Source: Hominenteromicrobium sp964531265
GTDB taxonomy: Bacteria; Bacillota; Clostridia; Oscillospirales; Acutalibacteraceae
DNA: 19,692 nucleotides
Assembly (NCBI GenBank): GCA_964531265.1
Contig: CAZHDW010000027.1
Span: 1 to 19,692, forward strand
Reading direction: 5' to 3'
In this document: one piece after another, positions 14,430 to 19,692 of the stretch
Position numbering within the stretch: the stretch's first letter is position 1
Layout: each line of letters begins with the position of its first letter
Program-made: the position numbers and the translations under genes
Notes under the pieces: generated by a model
What the model saw: only the letters and a program-made list of their open reading frames with translations
Told to the model about the DNA's origin: nothing
The model's database searches: none

Positions 14430-14493
14430 CAGCAGCATCCAATACGGTAAGATCGGTCTGCGAGTTAAAGGTCGGTATTTGCAAAACGGATTC

Positions 14494-14527
14494 ATTCCCG
14501 GAAGCCTTGGCTTCCGGGAATTCTTTT
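14494..14527 (+). terminator. Strong intrinsic terminator after the YhfC-family gene
   Basis: ATTCCCGGAAGCC (14494-14506) and GGCTTCCGGGAAT (14509-14521) form a perfect inverted repeat followed by TCTTTT. The physical loop is probably CTTG. It closes the transcript running from 11423. Confidence 0.9.
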
Positions 14528-14534
14528 GCTGCGG

Positions 14535-14582
14535 CCATCTCAGTCGCCTGCAGTGACAGCGCTTCCAAAGGGAGAGCTAAGG
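14535..14582. repeat. Degenerate intergenic palindromic repeat
   Basis: Two small imperfect inverted repeats stand in a row: GTCGC-CTGCA-GTGAC (14543-14557) and GCTTCC-AAA-GGGAGAGC (14561-14576). The order CTCAGTC..., GTGACAGC..., CCAAAGGGAGAGC-AAGG resembles dispersed palindromic elements I know from intergenic DNA of gut clostridia. This copy has diverged. There is only one in the window, so the repeat status rests on memory. Confidence 0.45.
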
Positions 14583-14729
14583 TTGGGCTTTAATTACTTT
14601 AATTTGTTTTTTTATAAGTACTGTAATGGTTATTTATTATCAGATATAGGTAACTCTTGCCGCTTACCACAAAGAGGAGCAGTATGTTCGACTAAATTTT
14701 ATGCGTTTCAATAAATTACTGAAAATCTA
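14583..14729. other. AT-rich spacer before the purine promoter
   Basis: I see no gene here. A T-rich run (14601-14613) follows the repeat element. GAGGAG followed by ATG at 14682 opens a frame of only three codons, which is not a gene. Confidence 0.4.
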
Positions 14730-14758
14730 TTGAAAAACAACTCAAAATCACGTAAAAT
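14730..14758 (+). promoter_or_regulatory. Promoter of the purine operon
   Basis: TTGAAA (14730-14735), a 17-bp spacer and TAAAAT (14753-14758). Transcription would start near 14765, leaving a leader of about 167 nt before purE. No PurR-box pair was recognised near it. Confidence 0.65.
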
Positions 14759-14800
14759 AAGCTTATAAACTTGAAAGTGTTCAAATCCCGGAGGTGCAGA

Positions 14801-14860
14801 ATGTTTTTTCGATTGCTGAGTTCATTTTTGTGCACTATGGGATTTTGCGACCAATTTTAG
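14801..14860 (+). CDS. Putative leader peptide of the purine operon (19 aa)
   Basis: The frame encodes MFFRLLSSFLCTMGFCDQF. It has GGAGG 6 nt upstream, a better ribosome-binding site than purE itself. Five of 19 residues are Phe, all coded TTT, with one CGA Arg codon early. The stop is 5 nt before the terminator stem. The short length and position point to a regulatory role for its translation rather than a functional peptide. It could be chance; the good Shine-Dalgarno and placement are the arguments for it. Confidence 0.5.
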   Translation: MFFRLLSSFLCTMGFCDQF

Positions 14861-14865
14861 AATGT

Positions 14866-14898
14866 TAGGCTGTGTTTTTTACACAGCCTATTTCTTTT
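14866..14898 (+). terminator. Intrinsic terminator in the purine leader
   Basis: TAGGCTGTGT (14866-14875), a TTTTT loop and ACACAGCCTA (14881-14890) form a perfect 10-bp stem followed by TTTCTTTT. It lies between the promoter and purE, 33 bp before the purE start, so it must be bypassed for expression. Confidence 0.85.
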
Positions 14899-14931
14899 GC
14901 TCTAAAAATATTGAAAGGTTTGGTGTTTAGC

Positions 14932-15432
14932 ATGAGTAAAAAAGTAGCTGTAATTATGGGGAGCGACAGCGATTTTCCGGTTGTTTCACCTGCAATCAAG
15001 AGATTAAAGAGCTTTGGTATACCGGTTGAGGTTCGTGTAATGAGTGCACACCGTACACCCGATGCCGCAGCAGTGTTTTCAAAGAATGCCAAGAGTGAAG
15101 GCTTCGGCGTTATCATTGCCGCAGCCGGAAAGGCAGCACACCTCGGCGGCGTGCTTGCAGCACACACAACACTGCCGGTCATCGGCATTCCGGTAAAATC
15201 ATCCACACTTGACGGCCTTGATGCTCTTTTGGCTACAGTGCAGATGCCGTCCGGTATTCCGGTGGCAACAGTTGCTATTGACGGTGCGGATAACGCAGCT
15301 ATCCTTGCAGCTCAGATGCTGGCACTGTCCGATGAGAAGCTTTCCGCTGCTCTTGAGCAGATGAAGATCGATATGGAAAAGGGCGTAGAAGCAAAAAATG
15401 AGGCTTTGCAGGCAAAGGTCGCAGAGCTGTAA
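14932..15432 (+). CDS. purE: N5-carboxyaminoimidazole ribonucleotide mutase (PurE, class I)
   Basis: This 166-aa enzyme converts N5-CAIR to CAIR in purine synthesis. MGSDSDFPVV (9-18) binds the phosphate, H40 in SAHRTP is the catalytic histidine, and the class I loop appears as AAAGKAAHLGG (63-73), where E. coli has GAGGAAHLPG. The rest (VATVQMPSGIPVATVAIDG) is standard. A class I mutase needs PurK upstream in the pathway; no purK is in the window. The ATG at 14932 is chosen because upstream in-frame codons lie in the terminator and the protein begins here in the family. Its ribosome site (GAAAGG) is about 14 nt away and so rather weak. It is the first structural gene of the operon. Confidence 0.95.
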   Translation: MSKKVAVIMGSDSDFPVVSPAIKRLKSFGIPVEVRVMSAHRTPDAAAVFSKNAKSEGFGVIIAAAGKAAHLGGVLAAHTTLPVIGIPVKSSTLDGLDALLATVQMPSGIPVATVAIDGADNAAILAAQMLALSDEKLSAALEQMKIDMEKGVEAKNEALQAKVAEL

Positions 15433-15449
15433 AATACAGGGAGGAAGCA

Positions 15450-16685
15450 ATGAACAAGTCAATTCTCAGAAAATATGCTCGTCTCATTGTAAGAACGGGC
15501 GCCAATGTTCAGAAGGGTCAGGGTGTCATCATCATGACCGAGACCGACCAGGCGGAGTTCGCACTGCTTGTTGCGGATGAGGCTTACAAGGCCGGTGCAA
15601 AGTGGATCGATATGCAGTGGGGCAATCAGGAGTTTGAAAAGCTCCAGCTTCGCAAGGAGAGCGTCAGAACGCTTTCCAATGTCCCGAACTGGAAGAAGGA
15701 GCGCTTGCAGCGCATGGTAGATGAGCTCCCGGCGCGCATCATGATAGCTTCGGCAGATCCCGACGGACTCAAGGGCGTCAATATCGAGAAGATGCAGAAG
15801 GTCAATATGGCTCTGATGAAGGTCAACAAGCCGTATCGTGACGCTATTGATAACAAGCACCAGTGGACAATAGTCGCTGTGCCGAGCGTAAAGTGGGCAA
15901 AAAAGGTGTTCCCGGGCGAGCGTGCAAGTACTGCCGTTGCAAAGCTTTGGGAGGCTATTTTGCAGGCGGTCAGAGTTTCCAAGGATAATGACCCCGTGGC
16001 AGAGTGGGAGGCACACAGCGCAGCACTCAAGGCTCGCTATGAGAAGCTCAACGCCTATCAGTTTGCAAAGCTCCACTATTACAGCGAGAACGGCACTGAT
16101 TTCACAGCCGGCCTGATCCCGAATTCTGAGTGGACGGGCGGCGGCTCCGAGCTGCCGAACGGCACCTTCTTCGTGCCGAATATGCCGACAGAGGAGATAT
16201 TCACATCCCCGATGAAGGGCCAGGCAGAGGGCACTGTGGTCGCTACAATGCCGCTTTCCTATCAGGGCAATCTGATCGAGAATTTTTCCATCACCTTCAA
16301 GGATGGCCGTGCTGTTTCCTGCAAGGCCGAGAAGGGACAGGAGCTGCTTGAGGGAATGATAGCAATGGACGACGGCGCTTCAATGCTCGGCGAGCTGGCA
16401 CTCATCCCCCATGATTCACCGATATCCAATCAGGGCATACTCTATTACAATACATTGTTTGATGAAAATGCTTCCTGCCATATGGCTCTGGGCAGAGGCT
16501 TTGCCGTGCTCAAGAATTCCAATGAGCTCACCAAGGAGCAGATGAACGAGCTCGGCGTCAATGATTCCATGATCCATGTCGATTTCATGATAGGCGACGA
16601 GACACTGAACATTGACGGCATTACACCGGACGGCGAGGTTGTTCCGGTATTCAGAAACGGAAACTGGGCAGAGAAATTCTGCTGA
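15450..16685 (+). CDS. M29-family aminopeptidase
   Basis: This 411-aa cytoplasmic metallo-aminopeptidase (AmpS/AmpT-like) removes N-terminal residues from peptides. The family's metal ligands are visible at nearly the same numbers as in the thermophilic enzymes: E249 (NMPTEEIFTSP), E315 (MLGELALIPHDSPIS), H344 (LFDENASCHMALG), and H376 and D378 (HVDFMIG). Length is standard. GGGAGG lies 5 nt before the ATG. It begins 17 bp after purE and ends 34 bp before purM with no terminator, so it is transcribed with the purine genes. No role in purine synthesis is known for this family, so the placement is unexplained; peptide-derived glycine or glutamine supply would be one speculative link. Confidence 0.93.
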   Translation: MNKSILRKYARLIVRTGANVQKGQGVIIMTETDQAEFALLVADEAYKAGAKWIDMQWGNQEFEKLQLRKESVRTLSNVPNWKKERLQRMVDELPARIMIASADPDGLKGVNIEKMQKVNMALMKVNKPYRDAIDNKHQWTIVAVPSVKWAKKVFPGERASTAVAKLWEAILQAVRVSKDNDPVAEWEAHSAALKARYEKLNAYQFAKLHYYSENGTDFTAGLIPNSEWTGGGSELPNGTFFVPNMPTEEIFTSPMKGQAEGTVVATMPLSYQGNLIENFSITFKDGRAVSCKAEKGQELLEGMIAMDDGASMLGELALIPHDSPISNQGILYYNTLFDENASCHMALGRGFAVLKNSNELTKEQMNELGVNDSMIHVDFMIGDETLNIDGITPDGEVVPVFRNGNWAEKFC

Positions 16686-16719
16686 TACAAGTTACAAAAA
16701 AGAAATGGAGAGTATACAG

Positions 16720-17754
16720 ATGAAAAGCTACAGTGATAGTTACAAGGCGGCCGGTGTTGACGTTACAGCAGGCTACAAGTCAGTTGAATTGATGAAGGAG
16801 CATGTTAAGCGTACACACATCCCGGGTGTGGTTTCCGGAATCGGCGGCTTTGGCGGCCTGTTCCAGCCCGATCTTTCCGGTATGGAAGAACCGGTTTTCG
16901 TTTCGGGCACTGACGGTGTTGGAACAAAGCTGGTAGCAGCTATGCTGCTTGATAAGCACGACACCATCGGTATTGATGCTGTTGCAATGTGCGTAAACGA
17001 CGTTATCTGCTGCGGCGCAAAGCCCCTGTTCTTCCTCGATTATATCGCATGTGGTAAGAACTATCCGGAAAAGATTGCTCAGATCGTAAAGGGCGTTGCT
17101 GACGGCTGTGTTGAGTCCGGCTGTGCGCTCATCGGCGGTGAGACCGCAGAGCATCCCGGTGTTATGCCGGATGACGAGTACGATATCGCCGGTTTCACTG
17201 TCGGTGTGGTCGATAAGAAGGATATCATCGACGGTTCCAAAATGGTAGCGGGCGATGTTCTCATCGGTGTTGCATCCTCCGGTATCCACTCAAATGGCTT
17301 CTCCCTCATCAGAAAGGTTTTCGGCATGACCAAGGAGAATCTTGAGACCTATTATGAGGAGCTCGGCTGCACACTGGGCGAGGCACTTCTTGAGCCGACA
17401 AGACTCTATGTAAAGCCCGTTCTGGCTGCAATTGAGGCTGCCGATATCAAGGCTATCTCCCACATCACGGGCGGAGGCTTCTATGAGAATATTCCGCGTA
17501 TGATGAAGGAAGGCCTTACCGCAAAGGTTCAGCGCAGCGCTGTTCCGGTGCTTCCGATATTCGATCTTATCGCAAAGACAGGCAATATTCCGGAGCGCGA
17601 TATGTTCAATACATATAACATGGGTGTTGGCCTGTGCATGGCTGTTTCCAAGGAGACCGCAGATGCAGCTATCAAGGCTCTCAACGATGCAGGTGAAAAG
17701 GCATTTGTTCTCGGTGAAGTCATCGAGGGCGACGAGGGGGTCATCCTGTGCTGA
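16720..17754 (+). CDS. purM: Phosphoribosylformylglycinamidine cyclo-ligase (AIR synthetase)
   Basis: This 344-aa cytoplasmic enzyme uses ATP to close the imidazole ring, turning FGAM into AIR. It carries the PurM motifs YKAAGVDVTAGYKSVELMK at the start, GTDGVGTKL (about 64-72), MCVNDVICCGAKPLFFLDY, GGETAEHPG and the late ITGGGFYENIPR. The length equals the usual 340-350 residues. Two in-frame ATGs (16705 and 16720) compete; GGAG at 16707-16710 is 9 nt before 16720 and overlaps the other, so 16720 is chosen. The gene overlaps purN by 7 bp. Confidence 0.96.
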   Translation: MKSYSDSYKAAGVDVTAGYKSVELMKEHVKRTHIPGVVSGIGGFGGLFQPDLSGMEEPVFVSGTDGVGTKLVAAMLLDKHDTIGIDAVAMCVNDVICCGAKPLFFLDYIACGKNYPEKIAQIVKGVADGCVESGCALIGGETAEHPGVMPDDEYDIAGFTVGVVDKKDIIDGSKMVAGDVLIGVASSGIHSNGFSLIRKVFGMTKENLETYYEELGCTLGEALLEPTRLYVKPVLAAIEAADIKAISHITGGGFYENIPRMMKEGLTAKVQRSAVPVLPIFDLIAKTGNIPERDMFNTYNMGVGLCMAVSKETADAAIKALNDAGEKAFVLGEVIEGDEGVILC

Positions 17755-18374
17755 ATATAGCTGTGCTGGTTTCGGGCGGCGGCACAAACCTTCAGGCTCT
17801 TATCGATGCCGAAAGAGCCGGAGAGATAAAGGGCGGCCGAATTTCACTGGTCGTTGCAAGTCGTCCGGGCGTATATGCGCTTGAGCGTGCCGCAAATGCC
17901 GGCATAGAGGGTGTTGTGCTTGCACGCCGTGACTATGCGGACGTTGATGCATACAGCGAAGCACTCGAAACGCTTCTCAAGGAGAAGAATACAGACCTTA
18001 TCGTTCTTGCAGGCTTCATGACAATAACCAATGAGAAGTTTACAAGAGCTTTTGAAAACAAAATAATAAATGTTCATCCGGCGCTTATCCCCTCATTCTG
18101 CGGAAAGGGATTTTACGGCCTGCATGTGCACGAGGCGGCTTTGGCACGCGGGGTGAAGGTTTCCGGTGCAACCGTTCACTTTGTGAATGAGGTTTGCGAC
18201 GGCGGCCCGATCATCCTACAAAGGGCAGTTCCGGTTGAAGAGGGCGATACTCCTGAGGTTTTACAGCGCAGAATAATGGAGCAGGCCGAGTGGAAGATAC
18301 TTCCGCAGGCAGTTTCACTTTTCTGTGAGGGTCGTCTGAAAGTTGAAAACGGAGTCGTCAGAATACTCCCGTAA
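17748..18374 (+). CDS. purN: Phosphoribosylglycinamide formyltransferase
   Basis: This 208-aa enzyme transfers the formyl group of 10-formyl-tetrahydrofolate to GAR, giving FGAR. Motifs: LVSGGGTNLQALIDA at the N-terminus (phosphate loop), N108 and H110 in NVHPALIPSF, and D151 in DGGPIILQ, the catalytic trio. It starts with GTG, 7 nt after GAGGGGG, overlapping the purM stop, so translation is probably coupled. In the 40-bp gap to the next gene lies a 6-bp hairpin GAAGAT-CATA-ATCTTC (18380-18395) followed by TTTGTTT, at most a weak terminator or processing site. Confidence 0.95.
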   Translation: MLNIAVLVSGGGTNLQALIDAERAGEIKGGRISLVVASRPGVYALERAANAGIEGVVLARRDYADVDAYSEALETLLKEKNTDLIVLAGFMTITNEKFTRAFENKIINVHPALIPSFCGKGFYGLHVHEAALARGVKVSGATVHFVNEVCDGGPIILQRAVPVEEGDTPEVLQRRIMEQAEWKILPQAVSLFCEGRLKVENGVVRILP

Positions 18375-18414
18375 TGACCGAAGATCATAATCTTCTTTGT
18401 TTGGAGGAATTGAA

Positions 18415-19128
18415 ATGGAAATTCTCGATATTAAAAAAGAGCTTGCGTCCAACGCTTATCCGGGACGCGGCATAGTGATAGGCAAGAGCGAGGACGGCGA
18501 GAACGCTGTTATAGCATATTTTATTATGGGACGCAGTGTTAACTCCCGTAACCGCGTATTCGTTGAGCAGGATAACGGCATCCGCACTCAGGCTCATGAC
18601 CCGGCTAAGCTCTCCGACCCGTCACTTGTCATCTATGCACCGGTAAGAGTTCTGGACAACAAAACTGTTGTAACAAACGGTGACCAGACCGATACAGTGT
18701 ATGAGTTTTTGCAGCAGGGCAAGAGCTTTACGGAGGCCCTCAAGACACGTAAGTTTGAGCCGGATGCTCCGAATTACACACCGAGAATTTCCGGCCTTGT
18801 CGAACAGGCTGACGGAGACTTCACCTATAAGCTCTCCATTCTCAAGAGCTGCAACGGCAACCCGGACGCTCCGCAGGAGTTCTTCTTCGATTATACTCCG
18901 GTAAACGGCATGGGACATTTCATTCACACATATAAGTGTGACGGCGCACCGCGCATTCCGTCCTTTGAGGGCGAGCCCAAAATGGTGAAGATAGAGGGCG
19001 ACATTGATACCTTCACAAATGATCTCTGGACAAACCTCAATGAGGACAATAAGGTATCGCTGTTCACAAGATTTATCAATTTGAAGACGGGCGAGACCGC
19101 AACACGCATTGTAAATAAGAATCAGTAA
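18415..19128 (+). CDS. purO: IMP cyclohydrolase, PurO-type
   Basis: This 237-aa enzyme belongs to the PurO family, first known from archaea, and closes FAICAR to IMP, the last step of purine synthesis. Early motifs are NAYPGRGIVIGKS and YFIMGRSVNSRNRVF; later ones are the acidic DGAPRIPSFEGEP and TRFINLKTGE. It is not related to the N-terminal half of PurH. The ATG at 18415 has GGAGG 7 nt upstream; an upstream in-frame TTG overlaps that site and is rejected. It is followed after 22 bp by a stand-alone AICAR formyltransferase, so the two genes together replace bifunctional PurH. Somewhat longer than archaeal PurO (about 200 aa). Confidence 0.85.
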   Translation: MEILDIKKELASNAYPGRGIVIGKSEDGENAVIAYFIMGRSVNSRNRVFVEQDNGIRTQAHDPAKLSDPSLVIYAPVRVLDNKTVVTNGDQTDTVYEFLQQGKSFTEALKTRKFEPDAPNYTPRISGLVEQADGDFTYKLSILKSCNGNPDAPQEFFFDYTPVNGMGHFIHTYKCDGAPRIPSFEGEPKMVKIEGDIDTFTNDLWTNLNEDNKVSLFTRFINLKTGETATRIVNKNQ

Positions 19129-19150
19129 TTTTGGGGAAAGGATCGTTAAT

Positions 19151-19692
19151 ATGAAAGAGCTTGAACTTAAATATGGCTGTAATCCGAATCAGAAGCCGTC
19201 CAAGATATTCGTAAATGACGGCAGAGAGCTTCCTGTTCAGGTGCTCAATGGCAGACCCGGATATATCAACTTCATGGATGCCTTCAATTCATGGCAGCTT
19301 GTCAAGGAGCTGAAGGCAGCTACAGGTCTTCCGGCTGCTGCATCCTTTAAGCATGTAAGCCCGGCCGGTGCTGCGGTTGCAAAGCCGATGAGCGACACCC
19401 TTAAGAAGATTTACTTTGTGGATGATCTGGAGCTTTCTCCGATTGCTACAGCATATGCACGCGCACGCGGTGCCGACAGAATGTCCTCCTACGGTGACTG
19501 GGCAGCTCTCTCCGATGTATGTGACAAGGAGACGGCTAAGCTGCTTGCACGTGAGGTTTCCGACGGCGTTATCGCTCCCGGATATACCGAAGAGGCACTT
19601 GAGATACTCAGAACCAAGCGCAAGGGCACATACAATGTAGTTCAGATCGATCCTGATTATGTTCCGCAGGAGATCGAGCACAAGGACGTGTT
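19151..19692 (+). CDS. AICAR formyltransferase, stand-alone (5' part; gene runs off the window)
   Basis: The frame is open from ATG 19151 to the window end (180 codons seen). GGGGAAAGGA precedes the start. The protein opens with MKELELKYGCNPNQKPSKIF and carries K67-H68 in AASFKHVSPAGAAV, equivalent to the catalytic Lys-His of the transformylase half of PurH, which passes the formyl group from 10-formyl-THF to AICAR. It starts directly with transformylase sequence and lacks the MGS-like IMP cyclohydrolase domain of PurH. The following ELSPIATAYARARGADRMSSYGD is typical of the clostridial single-domain enzyme. The missing 3' end lies beyond 19692. It is the sixth gene of the purine run. Confidence 0.92.
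   Translation, partial: MKELELKYGCNPNQKPSKIFVNDGRELPVQVLNGRPGYINFMDAFNSWQLVKELKAATGLPAAASFKHVSPAGAAVAKPMSDTLKKIYFVDDLELSPIATAYARARGADRMSSYGDWAALSDVCDKETAKLLAREVSDGVIAPGYTEEALEILRTKRKGTYNVVQIDPDYVPQEIEHKDV

Larger units (their letters stand above)
14765..14898 (+). promoter_or_regulatory. Purine operon leader with putative attenuator
   Basis: In order, the leader holds a small hairpin TTGAA-AGTG-TTCAA (14771-14784), GGAGG (14790-14794), a 19-codon ORF (14801-14860) and a terminator (14866-14898). The terminator's left arm starts 5 nt after the ORF's stop codon, so a ribosome at the stop would cover it. GTGCA near the Shine-Dalgarno can pair with TGCAC inside the ORF (about 14831), a possible alternative fold. 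The conserved core of guanine, PRPP, ZTP or T-box elements is not visible. The elements are seen; attenuation is inferred. Confidence 0.55.

Noticed and set aside
14526..14714. 62-codon open frame after the YhfC terminator
   Set aside because: It covers the degenerate repeat element and has no ribosome-binding site; such frames are a known annotation artefact of these repeats.
14765..14930. Purine, PRPP or ZTP riboswitch in the purE leader
   Set aside because: Only a GAAAGTGT word recalls the PRPP class. The conserved cores of these riboswitches and of T-boxes are not visible by eye, so none is called.

Overview
The window looks like chromosomal DNA of a Gram-positive gut-type clostridium (Oscillospirales/Ruminococcaceae-like). 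The evidence is G-rich Shine-Dalgarno sites 5-10 nt before almost every start, close matches to sigma-A promoters (TTGACA/TATAAT, 16-18 bp spacers), intrinsic terminators, a SpoIID homologue, a YhfC-family membrane protein, and a purine operon that uses a PurO-type IMP cyclohydrolase plus a stand-alone AICAR formyltransferase instead of fused PurH. The taxonomic call is inference. No tRNA, rRNA, CRISPR array, transposase or phage gene was recognised.

Layout. (1) 46-1410, minus strand: a 23S rRNA m5U methyltransferase. (2) 1411-1981: non-coding, with a near-ideal promoter, a candidate small RNA of about 113 nt ending in a 17-bp terminator hairpin, and a promoter for the next gene. (3) 1982-5078: a low-molecular-weight tyrosine phosphatase, then a metal-resistance unit of an ArsR/SmtB-family Zn/Cd/Pb sensor and a P1B-type ATPase with a long His/Cys-rich N-terminus. 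An inverted-repeat operator lies before the sensor gene and a related motif before the ATPase gene. (4) 5079-6089, minus strand: SpoIID/LytB-domain protein, convergent with the ATPase, whose terminator lies inside the SpoIID coding sequence. (5) 6283-8938: citrate synthase and a uroporphyrinogen-decarboxylase-superfamily protein, followed by a terminator shared with a convergent short-chain dehydrogenase (9005-9766). (6) 9959-11323: a secreted/membrane protein of unknown function with a YcxB-like C-terminus. (7) 11423-14429: MTA/SAH nucleosidase, GH27 alpha-galactosidase-like enzyme, a 67-aa Cys-pair protein and a YhfC-family putative membrane protease, closed by a strong terminator. (8) 14430-14931: a degenerate palindromic repeat, then the promoter and leader of the purine operon, with a 19-codon leader ORF and an intrinsic terminator. 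(9) 14932-19692 (runs off the window): purE, an M29 aminopeptidase, purM, purN, purO-type IMP cyclohydrolase and the start of AICAR formyltransferase.

The purine genes cover FGAR formation (PurN), AIR formation (PurM), CAIR formation (PurE) and the last two steps to IMP. The metal genes form a self-contained sense-and-export circuit. The most interesting candidates for new biology are the small RNA with a C-rich segment complementary to Shine-Dalgarno sequences, the leader-ORF/terminator arrangement before purE, and the five-module His/Cys metal-binding tail of the ATPase.
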